Source: Collinsella sp. AM18-10
Lineage (GTDB): Bacteria > Actinomycetota > Coriobacteriia > Coriobacteriales > Coriobacteriaceae
Reading direction: 5' to 3'
Assembly: GCF_003471585.1 (NCBI RefSeq)
Contig: NZ_QRJO01000004.1
Coordinates: 62,001 to 126,000 of the forward strand
DNA: 64,000 nt
Part shown: positions 52,621-61,556 of the stretch, in pieces
Position numbering within the stretch: position 1 is the stretch's first letter
Layout of the letters: every line of letters starts with the position of its first letter
The notes under the pieces: generated by a model
The model's input: the letters and a program-made list of their open reading frames with translations, nothing else
Databases searched by the model: none
Told to the model about the DNA's origin: nothing
Made by a program: the position numbers and the translations under genes

Positions 52621-52713
52621 AGGAGCGTCCCGAGCAAGCTCGACCCGTACAAGCCCGTCATCCATCAATAGCTCGAGGACGACGCCCAGAACTGGCGCAA
52701 ACAGCCCTTCAAT
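52621..52713 (+). pseudogene. IS21-family istA transposase remnant with in-frame stop
   Basis: Reading from 52633 gives SKLDPYKPVIHQ, a TAG stop, then LEDDAQNWRKQPFN. This matches the characteristic IstA segment SKLDPYKP-(I)-(Q)WLEDD...W.KQ; TAG stands where a Trp codon (TGG) is expected. Only about 30 codons remain. It lies just past the last cobalamin gene and marks the right edge of the island. Confidence 0.75.
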
Positions 52714-52786
52714 AAGTTGCGGTGAAATAGTGTCTGTTTTTGCTGCTAGATAGCATATTCAGTCCCTAATTCACCGCAACTTGTTG
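52710..52786. repeat. Fold-back element E: 17-bp arms next to the IS21 remnant
   Basis: CAATAAGTTGCGGTGAA (52710-52726) and TTCACCGCAACTTGTTG (52770-52786) are inverted with one G-U position; the 43-nt loop contains TGCTGCTAGATAGCA, itself a short hairpin. It could end transcripts of the minus-strand macB operon, or be the end of a lost mobile element. Confidence 0.65.
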
Positions 52787-52826
52787 GTGGTGGCTTACTG
52801 GTAGCTGGTGGTGGCTTACTGGTAGC
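52785..52826. repeat. Tandem 21-bp duplication at the 3' end of the ABC permease gene
   Basis: TGGTGGTGGCTTACTGGTAGC occurs at 52785-52805 and again, exactly, at 52806-52826. The second copy carries the permease stop codon, the first is non-coding. Confidence 0.9.
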
Positions 52827-54030
52827 GTAGGCACTCCACCGGGTTGAGCTTTGCCGCGCGGCGAGCGGGGTAGAAGCCAAAGATTACGCCGATGCCGACG
52901 GAGACGCCGAAGGCCAGCAGCACCGTGGCGATTGAAAAGCTCGGTGTGATCTCCCCACTGGCACCGAGCTCGTTGAGAACCCCTGATCCTGCGGCAAACA
53001 TCGCGAGGCCCCAGGCCAGCAGATAGCCAATCAGGACACCCAGCAGGCCACCGGTGACGCACAGCGCCGAGGACTCGGCCAAAAACTGCGCGGTGATATC
53101 GCGGCGACTGGCGCCCAAGGCACGGCGAATACCGATCTCGCGGATGCGCTCAGTCACGTTGGTAAGCATCATATTCATAATGCCGATTCCGCCGACAAGC
53201 AGTGAGATACTGGCGACAGCGCCCATGATGAGCGAGAAGGCGCCCATAAACGAGTTGAGTGCATCGATGGCGCTTTTCATGGATGTCGCCGATACACTGT
53301 CGTACTCATCATCCTCCTCGATGCCCTTCATCGCGCGCACCTTGGACTCGATGGCCTTACAAAGCTCATCCATGTCCGTGCCCTCGGCGGCAAGTGCCGT
53401 CACGCTGGGGAATGAAGGATTCTCGTCGCCAAACAGCCCGGCGATGGTTTCGCGTGGCATATACAGCGTGAGCGAGCCCATGGAGTCGCTGCCGCCGTCG
53501 ATAACACCGACAATCTGCACCTCACCGTTGGAAACCTTAATGGTCTTGCCCACCGCGTCCTGCTCGTTGCCGTACAGCTGGTCGGCGCCTCCACGGCTGA
53601 TGAGCGCCACGTGTGCGCCAGATTGGGACTCGGCCTGGGTGTAGGTGCGCCCCGCGACGAGCTTGCTGGCGCCCACCGCGTCGAGCATGTCGCTATCGAC
53701 GCCCTGCGCCATGACGGTATAGCTTTTGTCACCGGCCTTGTATTCGGTGTAGGCGCTGTCCACGATGCCGATCTGCTCGATCTGCGGCACCATCTTGCGA
53801 AGCTTCTCGACGTCCGACTCGGTGAGCTCTTGGGACGAATAGATCTGCACCATGCGGGCGGCGTTAAGACCCAGGCTGTTGACTAGGCTGTTTTGGATGC
53901 CTCCGATAAGCGAGGTCATGGCTATGACCGACGCGATTCCAATGACGATGCCCAGGATGGTGAGCAGGCTGCGTCCCTTGTTGGCCTCGAGCGAGTGAAG
54001 GGCTTCTTGGACAAGATCGCGGGTACTCAC
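52816..54030 (-). CDS. MacB-type ABC transporter permease
   Basis: 404 residues. An N-terminal membrane helix (about 20-42), a large extracytoplasmic MacB_PCD domain (about 45-250), and three C-terminal helices with the FtsX signature GIMNMMLTNVTERIREIGIR RALGAS region. It is the membrane part of a MacAB-like exporter or mechanotransmission system. The ATP-binding gene overlaps it by 4 bases upstream. Substrate (drug, peptide, lipoprotein) unknown. The 3' end is duplicated at the island boundary. Confidence 0.9.
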   Translation of the reverse strand: MSTRDLVQEALHSLEANKGRSLLTILGIVIGIASVIAMTSLIGGIQNSLVNSLGLNAARMVQIYSSQELTESDVEKLRKMVPQIEQIGIVDSAYTEYKAGDKSYTVMAQGVDSDMLDAVGASKLVAGRTYTQAESQSGAHVALISRGGADQLYGNEQDAVGKTIKVSNGEVQIVGVIDGGSDSMGSLTLYMPRETIAGLFGDENPSFPSVTALAAEGTDMDELCKAIESKVRAMKGIEEDDEYDSVSATSMKSAIDALNSFMGAFSLIMGAVASISLLVGGIGIMNMMLTNVTERIREIGIRRALGASRRDITAQFLAESSALCVTGGLLGVLIGYLLAWGLAMFAAGSGVLNELGASGEITPSFSIATVLLAFGVSVGIGVIFGFYPARRAAKLNPVECLRYQ

Positions 54031-54800
54031 GCCTTCGCTCCTTTCGGCTGATTGGTGGTTGTAGAAATCACGGGCAGATTGTTGACGGCCCCGCGTAGCG
54101 TATTCGGTGTATGCGCGATATATGCACCGTCATGGATTCGACCATCGCGAATGGTCACGGCGCGGTCGGCCTCGGCAGCAATGCCGGGGTCGTGCGTAAT
54201 GAGAACGATGGTCTTGCCGCGCTCCTGGAGCTTGTGGAAGGTCTCCATCACGAGCGCTCCGGTGGCGGAGTCCAGGTTTCCCGTCGGTTCATCGGCCAAG
54301 ATGATGGGCGGGTCGTTGACGAGGGCGCGCGCGATGGCGACGCGCTGCATCTGTCCGCCCGAGAGCTCGGAGATGCGATGGTCCCAATGGTCGACCGGCA
54401 GCGTGACGGCTTGCAGCGCATGGACGGCGCGCATCTCACGCTGAGCCCGCGGCACGTTGGTGTAGGACAGCGGCAGCATGACGTTTTCGATCACCGTCAG
54501 GCGCGGCAGCAGATTAAAGCTTTGAAAGACAAAGCCGATGCTCAGCGCGCGCACCTCGGTGAGCTCATCATCGTCGAGCTCGGCGACGTTGAGCCCTTGC
54601 AGGAAGTAATCGCCCGCCGTCGGTTTGTCCAGGCAGCCCAGGATGTTCATGAGCGTCGACTTGCCCGAGCCCGAGGGGCCGGTGATGGCGACGAACTCAC
54701 CGGGATCTACTGCCAGGCTTACGTTATGCAGGATGTGGGCGCAACCGGCCTCGCTCTCAAAGATGCGGTGCACGTTGCGGATGTCGATGACGGGACGCAT
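54027..54800 (-). CDS. MacB/LolD-type ABC transporter ATPase
   Basis: 257 residues. Walker A GPSGSGKSTLMNILG, Q-loop GFVFQSFNLLP, signature ELSGGQMQRVAIARALV, Walker B IILADEPTGNLDSATG and switch His in IVLITHDPGIA. The last 30 residues are a nonconserved tail. It powers the adjacent permease; stop and start overlap with both neighbours. Confidence 0.92.
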   Translation of the reverse strand: MRPVIDIRNVHRIFESEAGCAHILHNVSLAVDPGEFVAITGPSGSGKSTLMNILGCLDKPTAGDYFLQGLNVAELDDDELTEVRALSIGFVFQSFNLLPRLTVIENVMLPLSYTNVPRAQREMRAVHALQAVTLPVDHWDHRISELSGGQMQRVAIARALVNDPPIILADEPTGNLDSATGALVMETFHKLQERGKTIVLITHDPGIAAEADRAVTIRDGRIHDGAYIAHTPNTLRGAVNNLPVISTTTNQPKGAKA

Positions 54801-56221
54801 TACTTGCCCTCGTCGGCAGGCATGTTGTCGCCGCCGTCTGCCGTCATGCCTGTGCCGGTATCCGTCACGATGGTGTCGCCGTCGCGTAGCTTGGTAACCG
54901 GGACGTCTGGGTTGATCTCGTTGCCCTGGTCGTCGCGCGTGACCTGGGTCTTGCCGACTACAGCCTCGTTGTCGTTTTGCGTCACGACGGTCACCTTCAC
55001 GCGGCGCGTCTTTTTGCCTTCCGAATCGGTGGCCAGATTGACGTAATAGTGCTCGCCATCTTCGGTCATCAGCGCCATGGTCGGCACCATCACCACGTCG
55101 TCGAGCTTCTCGGTCACCACCGAGACCTCGGCAGTCATACCCGGCTTAAGGCGACTGTCGGGTGCTTCGATGAGGATGTCGACGTTAAAGGTCACGCTGC
55201 CGCCGCTCCCGGAGGAGGAGTCGGAGTTTGCCACCGAGGCGATAGCCGTGACGGTGCCTTGGCTCACGATATCGGGAAACGCGGGATAGGTCACGTTGGC
55301 GCTTTGGCCCACGGCAATTTTGGCGATATCCTTTTCGCCCACCTGAACCGTCACCTTCATCTTGGACAGGTCGGCGATTTGCATGCACTGTTTGCCGCCG
55401 CTCGTGTCGCCTTCGCCCATGATCATGCCTCCTGTTACCGTGGCGCCCACCTTGGCGTTGAGCTCCACGATGTTGCCCGAGCTCGGGGCCGTGACCGTAC
55501 GGCTGGCGGCCTTGGCGTTAGCCTGATCGAGGTTTGCCTGGGCCGATGCGAGGCTGCGCTGCGCGGCCGATACGGCGTTCGTGTCCGCTGATGCGGCGGA
55601 GACGCCAGTCGCTGCGGAAGCTCCATCGACATCCGTCGTTGGGGCGGCCTGCGCGGCAGCTGCGGCTTTCTTCGCGTTGGCGAGGTCTTCCTGTGCCGCT
55701 GTCACCGCGCGCTGTGCCTCGGCAACGTTGCGATCGAGCTCGTCGTTTTTAATGGTCATGAGCACGTCGCCCTCGTTGACGGACTGGCCGGCTTGCACGT
55801 TGATCGATGCCACCGTTCCGTCGACAGAAGGGGAGACCACCGAAGCCGAGATGGGCTTGAGCTGGCCTTTAGCCTCGACGGTGGTCGTAAACGTGCCCTC
55901 GGTGACCATGTCGGTCACCGGCCCGTTGGTACCTGCGGGCCGTGCGTTGATGACTAAGGTCACGACAACGGCGATGAGCACAATGGCGGCCACGACGCCG
56001 GCCGCAATGCCGCGCCGGATGAGCTTTTTGCGCCGACGCTCGGCACGCTTCGCTTTGAGTTTGGCGTAGGCCTCTTCGTCAGAAATCTCTGTTGTATCGC
56101 TTGTGCTGCCGTTTTGCTGTCCGGCGTGCACGTTTGTTATGAGGGGAAGCGTTTCGGTGGCACCCTCGGGCGTTCGCTCGGCATCATTCGGTCCCGGGGT
56201 AATGGTGGGGACATTCGACAT
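54800..56221 (-). CDS. HlyD/MacA-type membrane-fusion (adaptor) protein
   Basis: 473 residues. A cytoplasmic N-terminal region of about 80 residues, a membrane helix (about 89-112, RGIAAGVVAAIVLIAVVVTL), a barrel-sandwich/lipoyl half (VVSPSVDGTVASINVQAGQS), an Ala-rich helical hairpin (about 190-255), the second lipoyl half, and beta-barrel domains. It is the first gene of the three-gene exporter operon, ribosome site AAAGGAG before the ATG. In a single-membrane organism it probably works as part of the extracytoplasmic side of the exporter. Confidence 0.88.
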   Translation of the reverse strand: MSNVPTITPGPNDAERTPEGATETLPLITNVHAGQQNGSTSDTTEISDEEAYAKLKAKRAERRRKKLIRRGIAAGVVAAIVLIAVVVTLVINARPAGTNGPVTDMVTEGTFTTTVEAKGQLKPISASVVSPSVDGTVASINVQAGQSVNEGDVLMTIKNDELDRNVAEAQRAVTAAQEDLANAKKAAAAAQAAPTTDVDGASAATGVSAASADTNAVSAAQRSLASAQANLDQANAKAASRTVTAPSSGNIVELNAKVGATVTGGMIMGEGDTSGGKQCMQIADLSKMKVTVQVGEKDIAKIAVGQSANVTYPAFPDIVSQGTVTAIASVANSDSSSGSGGSVTFNVDILIEAPDSRLKPGMTAEVSVVTEKLDDVVMVPTMALMTEDGEHYYVNLATDSEGKKTRRVKVTVVTQNDNEAVVGKTQVTRDDQGNEINPDVPVTKLRDGDTIVTDTGTGMTADGGDNMPADEGK

Positions 56222-56254
56222 GGCGTCTCCTTTATAGAAAGTTTCTTGATAAGT

Positions 56255-56286
56255 ATATGCGCCCGTCGCGATGGCCGGGCGCATAT
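56255..56286 (-). other. Perfect 11-bp hairpin between the L,D-transpeptidase and adaptor genes
   Basis: ATATGCGCCCG / CGGGCGCATAT with a 10-nt loop. No T-run follows, so it may be a weak terminator for the upstream L,D-transpeptidase transcript or an mRNA-stabilising structure. Confidence 0.45.
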
Positions 56287-56350
56287 AGCGGTATCTTTCG
56301 GAACTGTTAGATTGAAGCGTCAGTTCCCCGTTGTGTGAAGGCGTGTTTCC

Positions 56351-58096
56351 CTACGAGTGCACGACCACACACAGGCCGACGCTGATGCAGTCGTGGAGCG
56401 CCTTGGCATCGGCCAGGCGCAGGTTGATGCAGCCGTGGCTTCCGCACCACTTATAGGACTCGGCATTGTCGAAGCTCTTGTCGTTTTGCCAGGTGGCGTC
56501 GTGGAAACCGATCATATTGCCCTCGAACGGCATCCAATAGCTGACCGGGCTCTCGTATTTGGGCTTTCCGGTCTCGGGGTCTTTAGCACCGATGAGCTTG
56601 CTTGCGCCGTCGTTGCTGTTGATCTGCCACACGCCCTCCGGGGTGGCGTCTTCGCCCGGTTTGCCCGAAATAAAGTTGGCCTCCCACACGATATTGCCGT
56701 TCTCGTCGTAGTAGCGCGCGTGCTGCTCGGACAGGTCGACGTCGATATAGGCCTTCCAATCGGGCTCGCCCTTGGCGGTAAACGTGTCGGCCTTCTTGGA
56801 GTACGAAATCTCGATATCGCCGGTCTGCTTGTTATTGATAGCGTCCTCGACCTGCTTGGCGAGTGTGTCGCTGTCGATGGACCAGCCAAAGTCGCCGCCC
56901 TCGACAGCGCACTCCTTGCCGTCGGCGCGTGTCCACCAGCGGGTGGATCCCACGGTGTTGAAGCCGTTAGCGAGCTCGGCGGCCCAGCTGCCGATCTGCG
57001 ACGTATCGAGCGTGGGGTTGGCCGGATCGGCAAAGCTGATCCACTGCAGCACCGAGCTGCCGTCCACTTTACCGGCATCATTGCCGTTGAGCTTAAGGGT
57101 CACGTTGACGCCCAGGAAGTTGTTGGCGGCATCGCATGCAGCCTGAATCTGGTCGTTGGTGAGGGTGCCGTTGAGCGGTTCGTAGGCGTCGTTGCCGATC
57201 TTGGTGATATCGACGTTCTCGACGAGCGACGCGAGCTCGATCTCGGCATATTTGATGACATGCTCGCGGTTGAGCTTCTCGTTGGAACGGGCCTTCTCAA
57301 CGGTGAACTTGCCGGCCTTCTCATCATAGGAGCTGGTGGCCTCGAAGGTGCCCGAGCGGCCCTCGTTGAACTCGTCGATGGCGCTGCCCAGGTCCTCCTC
57401 AAACTGCTTTTGGTCAAAGGCATCGGAGAGCATGGACAGGTCGACGTCCTGGTCCAAGTCGACCGAGCCGTTCTTGGTGGCGCTAACGGTTTTACCGCCG
57501 AGCGACGCGATGAGGCGCGATGGCCACAACAGCGGCTCGTTTTTGCTGATAATCTCGTGGGCGGCTTCCTCGCCATCGACGATGGGCTCGTCGGACTCGG
57601 GCTGGTAGGTCCAGCTAAAGTCATCGCCCGACACGGTGAGCTTGTAGTGCTTCCATGCCGAGTTGACCTTGGTGGCTGCCGAAGATGCGTTAGAGAGCGA
57701 GATGTCGACGCCGGCGATGGTAGTGTTGGGGTAAGCGACCTGCGAGAACGCCACGACGCCTACGATGTAGACGATCGCGACGAGACCGAGGACGACAAAG
57801 AGGGCCGTCTTGCCGCCCGACTTGCTGGTTTTGTTGGTTCGCTTGTCCGCGGGCCCGCGATTGCTTGCCGCGCGAGCGTGCGAAGGGCCCTGCTTGGGGG
57901 CGGGACCCTGTGCGGGGCGCTGCTGGTATTGCTGATGCTGCTGGTATTGACGCTGATTCGGGCGCTGGGAGGCATTGGCCGGGCCGTGTTGTTGGGTGTG
58001 GGCCGGCGCGATGGGGCGCGGCGATTGGACGCCGCCAGTATGCCTACTCGGTTGTTGCGGATCGGGAATCATGTTGCTGCGGTCGATTTGCGACAT
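56351..58096 (-). CDS. L,D-transpeptidase (YkuD) with peptidoglycan-binding domain
   Basis: 581 residues. A long cytoplasmic N-terminus (1-98) rich in Gln, Pro, Ala, His and Arg, one membrane helix (about 99-120, TALFVVLGLVAIVYIVGVVA), a PG_binding_4-like extracytoplasmic region (about 130-430), and the YkuD catalytic domain (about 440-581) with YKWCGSHGCINLRLADAKAL, containing the HGC catalytic Cys. It forms 3-3 crosslinks or anchors material in the cell wall. The tail resembles that of MltG in this window. Confidence 0.92.
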   Translation of the reverse strand: MSQIDRSNMIPDPQQPSRHTGGVQSPRPIAPAHTQQHGPANASQRPNQRQYQQHQQYQQRPAQGPAPKQGPSHARAASNRGPADKRTNKTSKSGGKTALFVVLGLVAIVYIVGVVAFSQVAYPNTTIAGVDISLSNASSAATKVNSAWKHYKLTVSGDDFSWTYQPESDEPIVDGEEAAHEIISKNEPLLWPSRLIASLGGKTVSATKNGSVDLDQDVDLSMLSDAFDQKQFEEDLGSAIDEFNEGRSGTFEATSSYDEKAGKFTVEKARSNEKLNREHVIKYAEIELASLVENVDITKIGNDAYEPLNGTLTNDQIQAACDAANNFLGVNVTLKLNGNDAGKVDGSSVLQWISFADPANPTLDTSQIGSWAAELANGFNTVGSTRWWTRADGKECAVEGGDFGWSIDSDTLAKQVEDAINNKQTGDIEISYSKKADTFTAKGEPDWKAYIDVDLSEQHARYYDENGNIVWEANFISGKPGEDATPEGVWQINSNDGASKLIGAKDPETGKPKYESPVSYWMPFEGNMIGFHDATWQNDKSFDNAESYKWCGSHGCINLRLADAKALHDCISVGLCVVVHS

Positions 58097-58149
58097 CGTT
58101 TATATTTCCTTCGAGTTTCGCCTTGCGGCTCATCGTGTTTTAACTGGGC

Positions 58150-58165
58150 TTGCATTATAGCGATT
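58150..58165 (-). promoter_or_regulatory. Probable -10 box for the L,D-transpeptidase gene
   Basis: TATAAT on the minus strand at 58154-58159, 58 bases before the start; no clear -35 at normal spacing. The remaining bases between 58097 and 58213 hold no gene. Confidence 0.4.
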
Positions 58166-58213
58166 AGCCTGTTGTTTGTGGTGCGGAAACAGTATCAGTT
58201 TGGAGAAGTCTGC

Positions 58214-59821
58214 CTATCCGCATATGCCGCATTTGGCGCAGGCAGAAAGCGCGGCCGGGGCTTGAGCGATGCCGCCCTTGGCCGTCTCGCGCAGGGTTGC
58301 CGGCAGGGCGTGGCCCACCGAGAGCATCACATGCGCCATCTGGTCAAACGGCACCAGGCTCTTGATGCCGGCGAGCGCGAGCTGGGCCGAGCTGAAGGCC
58401 GCGGCCACGCCGATGGCATTGCGGTTTTGGCACGGCACCTCAACAAGTCCGCCCACGGGGTCGCAAACGAGGCCTAGCAGATTGCTCAGCGCGATGGAAC
58501 TGGCGTCGAGTGCCTGCTCGGGGGTGCCGCCGAGCATCTGCACCAGCGCGGCGGCGGCCATCGCGGCGGCGCTTCCCACCTCGGCCTGGCAGCCGCCCTC
58601 GGCGCCGGCGACGCAAGCGCTCGTGGTGAGGTTGAGGCCGATGGCGGCAGCACAGTAGAGGGCGTCCATGACCTGCTCGTCGTCGAGCTGCAGGTGGTCG
58701 GCAAGTGCCAGCACGCAGCCGGGCACGACGCCCGCGGAGCCTGCCGTGGGGGCGGCGACGATCACGCCCATAGTGGCGGAGCGCTCGAGCACGGCCATCG
58801 CGCGGGCCACGGCATCGGTCTGAACGGTGCCCATCAGGTTTGTGCTCAAATCGTTACGACCGGTGGCATCGACGAGTTTGGCCTCGCCGCCAATGAGCCC
58901 GCCGAGCGAGCGCTGTGGATTGGCGATGGGGGCCGTGGTCTCCTCGCGCATGACGTCGAGCACGCGGCGCATGGTGGCGACGGCGTGCTCCTCGCCGGTC
59001 AGACGTGCTTCGCGCACGGCCATGACGGCGCCGATGCTGAGTTCCAGCTCCTTGCAAGCGTCGAGCAGCTGTTCGCCGTCATCGAAGATCTCCTTGGCCG
59101 AGACGCCGGGGGAGAGCGATGATGCCGAGCCGGGGAGTTCAATAAAGGTGGCGTAGTCGACGTTGTCGAGTTTACGCAGCATGGGGACAACGGTGTCGTC
59201 GGGCGCGCCGTCGGTCTCAAAGACGGAGTAGGCCTGGCCGCCCACCTCGGTGCGGTAGGTACGGCAAAACGCGATGTTTACATGAGCGTAGGCGAGCAGG
59301 TTGGTAAGTGCTGCGAGCACGCCGGGGACGTCCTGATGCGCCACGAAGAGCGTGGAATACATGCCCGAGATGTCGACGCCGACGCCGTTGATGCGGCTGA
59401 TGCGCATCTTGCCGCCGCCCAGGCTCTCGCCGCGGACCTGCGCCGTAGCGCCCGTGTCGTCGACCATGTCGATATCGACGGTGTTGGGGTGGATGGAGGC
59501 GTCGTCGCCCTTAATGTCAAAGTGATATTCGAGGCCTTGCTCGCGTGCGAGGTCGAAGGCCTGCTTGATGTTCTCGTCGTCGGTGTCGAGGCCCAGGATG
59601 CCCGCGACAAGCGCGCGGTCGGTGCCGTGGCCACGGTAGGTGTGCGCGAAGGAGTTCCACAGGCCAAAGGTAACCTTGGTGATGCGGCCCTCGAGCAGGC
59701 TGGCGGCAACCTGGGCGCAGCGTAGGGCGCCAGCGGTGTGCGACGAGCTGGGGCCGACCATGACGGGGCCCAAGATCTCGAATGCCGAGGTCGTAGCTAG
59801 TGTTTGCGGCTTGCCTGCCAT
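58214..59821 (-). CDS. sdaA: L-serine ammonia-lyase, iron-sulfur dependent, single chain
   Basis: 535 residues. Beta-type domain with ILGPVMVGPSSSHTAGALRC at the N-terminus, an ACT-like region (about 155-225), then the alpha domain with the 4Fe-4S cysteines in TTSACVAGAEGGCQAEVGSA, VCDPVGGLVEVPCQNRN and the C-terminal CAKCGICG. It converts L-serine to pyruvate and ammonia. The start at 59821 has AAAGGAGC; an earlier in-frame ATG (59845) is less likely. Fold-back element B lies upstream. Confidence 0.93.
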   Translation of the reverse strand: MAGKPQTLATTSAFEILGPVMVGPSSSHTAGALRCAQVAASLLEGRITKVTFGLWNSFAHTYRGHGTDRALVAGILGLDTDDENIKQAFDLAREQGLEYHFDIKGDDASIHPNTVDIDMVDDTGATAQVRGESLGGGKMRISRINGVGVDISGMYSTLFVAHQDVPGVLAALTNLLAYAHVNIAFCRTYRTEVGGQAYSVFETDGAPDDTVVPMLRKLDNVDYATFIELPGSASSLSPGVSAKEIFDDGEQLLDACKELELSIGAVMAVREARLTGEEHAVATMRRVLDVMREETTAPIANPQRSLGGLIGGEAKLVDATGRNDLSTNLMGTVQTDAVARAMAVLERSATMGVIVAAPTAGSAGVVPGCVLALADHLQLDDEQVMDALYCAAAIGLNLTTSACVAGAEGGCQAEVGSAAAMAAAALVQMLGGTPEQALDASSIALSNLLGLVCDPVGGLVEVPCQNRNAIGVAAAFSSAQLALAGIKSLVPFDQMAHVMLSVGHALPATLRETAKGGIAQAPAALSACAKCGICG

Positions 59822-59877
59822 GGCTGCTCCTTTGTTTTGTCCCATCGTCCCGAGGGCGGGGCATACTCTGTCCCGCC

Positions 59878-59998
59878 GTTCCGAGGGCTTTAGTATTTGG
59901 TCGCCTGCTCGGACAGTCCTGCTCGCACGGAGAGCACATTAAGTGCTCTCCGGCTCGTGCGGAACTCGCGATCGACCAAATACTAAAGCCCTCGGAAC
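59878..59998. repeat. Fold-back element B: perfect 26-bp arms around the same core as element A
   Basis: Arms at 59878-59903 and 59973-59998 are perfectly complementary but unrelated to those of element A. The 69-nt core, read on the minus strand, begins ATCGCGAGTTCCGCACGAG, contains GGAGAGCACTTAATGTGCTC, and ends GCAGGACTGTCCGAGCAGG, matching the core at 21295-21361 in about 55 of 67 positions by eye. It lies 57 bases upstream of sdaA in the same orientation as that gene. Confidence 0.9.
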
Positions 59999-60091
59999 TT
60001 AGGATACATGGTTGCAGTCGCTCTGCTGCAAAATTTATCGGCCTGTGAACTATTCCATGTCCCATGTCGGCCATCTTCACCATCGGTTAAT

Positions 60092-60125
60092 AAAAAAGAG
60101 GTACCGGTTGTTCCGGTACCTCTTA
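60092..60125 (-). terminator. Rho-independent terminator of metK
   Basis: On the minus strand AAGAGGTACCGG / CCGGTACCTCTT with a short loop is followed by TTTTTA. It lies about 40 bases after the metK stop. Confidence 0.85.
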
Positions 60126-60164
60126 TTGGTGTGTGTTTATTTGGCTGTGGCTTTTCTCGTTAGC

Positions 60165-61445
60165 TTACAGGCCGCAGGCTGCTTTGAGTTCTTCGACTCG
60201 GTCGGTCTTTTCCCAGGTGAAGTCGGCGTCTTCTCGGCCGAAGTGGCCGTAGGCTGCCGTCTTCTCGTAGATCGGTCGACGCAGGTCCAGGTCGCGGATG
60301 ATGGCGCCCGGGCGCAGGTCGAAGGTCTTCTCGACGGCCTCGACGATCTTGTCCTCGGCAACATGCGCGGTACCGAAGGTGTCGACCATGATAGACAGCG
60401 GCTTGGACACGCCGATGGCGTAGGCCAGCTCGACCTCGCAGCGGTCGGCCAGGCCCGCGGCCACCACGTTTTTGGCGACCCAGCGCGCGGCGTATGCGGC
60501 GGAGCGGTCGACCTTGGTGCAGTCCTTGCCGCTAAAGGCGCCGCCGCCGTGACGGCCGTAACCGCCGTAGGTGTCGACGATGATCTTACGGCCGGTGAGG
60601 CCCGTGTCGCCCATGGGGCCGCCCACGACAAAGCGACCGGTGGGGTTCACATAGATATCGGCGCCGTCCCACGGCATGTTCTCGGCAGCCATGACGGGGG
60701 CGATGACGTGCTCGATGAGGTTGCCCTTGATCTTGCCCATGTCCTCGATCTCGGCGGCGTGCTGCGTGGAGATGACGATGGTCGTGACCTCGACGGGCTT
60801 GCCGTCCTCGTAGCGCACCGTGACCTGGGTCTTGCCGTCGGGGCGCAGGTAGGGCAGGGTGCCGTCGTGGCGCACGGCGGCCAGGCGCTCGGCCAGGCGG
60901 CTCGCCAGGTAGTGCGGCATGGGCATGAGGGTCTTGGTCTCGTTGGAGGCATAGCCAAACATCATGCCCTGGTCGCCGGCGCCGATCAGGTCGATCGGGT
61001 CGGTGGTGGCGCCGGTCTGGGTCTCGAAGGACTCGTCGACGCCCTGGGCGATATCGGGCGACTGCTCGTGGATGAGGCTCATAACGCCGCAGGTATCGCA
61101 GTCAAAACCGAACTTTGCGCGGTTGTAGCCAATACGGCGGATGACGCCGCGGGCAATCTCCTGTACGTCGACGTAGGCCTGGGTGCGGATCTCGCCGGCA
61201 ACGATGACCGTGCCGGTGGTCACGAGGGTCTCGCAGGCGCAGCGGACGTTCTCCACGTTGGCGGGCACGCCGTTGGGCGCAATGTAGCCCTGCTCCTGCA
61301 GCTCTATTTCTTTAGCGAGGATTGCGTCGAGGACGGCGTCACTGATCTGATCAGCGATCTTATCGGGATGGCCTTCGGTCACCGACTCCGACGTAAAAAC
61401 AAAGGACCCGTGTTGGGGTGGGATGGAACGAAGTTCTTCTGGCAT
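60165..61445 (-). CDS. metK: S-adenosylmethionine synthase
   Basis: 426 residues. [20 protein letters not shown] (ATP/methionine-binding), [16 protein letters not shown] and [19 protein letters not shown] signatures. It makes SAM, the methyl donor for all the cobalamin methyltransferases in the island. The start at 61445 has AAAGGGG; longer in-frame starts lack conservation. No SAM riboswitch is recognised in its 5' region. Confidence 0.97.
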   Translation of the reverse strand: MPEELRSIPPQHGSFVFTSESVTEGHPDKIADQISDAVLDAILAKEIELQEQGYIAPNGVPANVENVRCACETLVTTGTVIVAGEIRTQAYVDVQEIARGVIRRIGYNRAKFGFDCDTCGVMSLIHEQSPDIAQGVDESFETQTGATTDPIDLIGAGDQGMMFGYASNETKTLMPMPHYLASRLAERLAAVRHDGTLPYLRPDGKTQVTVRYEDGKPVEVTTIVISTQHAAEIEDMGKIKGNLIEHVIAPVMAAENMPWDGADIYVNPTGRFVVGGPMGDTGLTGRKIIVDTYGGYGRHGGGAFSGKDCTKVDRSAAYAARWVAKNVVAAGLADRCEVELAYAIGVSKPLSIMVDTFGTAHVAEDKIVEAVEKTFDLRPGAIIRDLDLRRPIYEKTAAYGHFGREDADFTWEKTDRVEELKAACGL

Positions 61446-61514
61446 GATAGCCCCTTTCAAAATACGTGTCCCGGCGACCGTTACCATTCCGCCGAGCTCT
61501 ATATGCAAGGGCAC

Positions 61515-61542
61515 ATCATATCGCGTTAATCGAATATTCACA
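61515..61542 (-). promoter_or_regulatory. Possible metK promoter
   Basis: TATGAT (61515-61520, minus) with a weak TGTGAA -35 (61537-61542) at 16 bp. It lies between element D and metK. Confidence 0.4.
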
Positions 61543-61556
61543 CCCTTTCCGCACCT

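Noticed and set aside
56357-58477. 706-codon plus-strand open frame opposite the L,D-transpeptidase
   Set aside because: Antisense of a gene with a clear YkuD active site; composition is that of a shadow frame.
61446-61556. SAM riboswitch before metK
   Set aside because: The short leader lacks the conserved kink-turn and junction sequences of SAM-I or SAM-II riboswitches.
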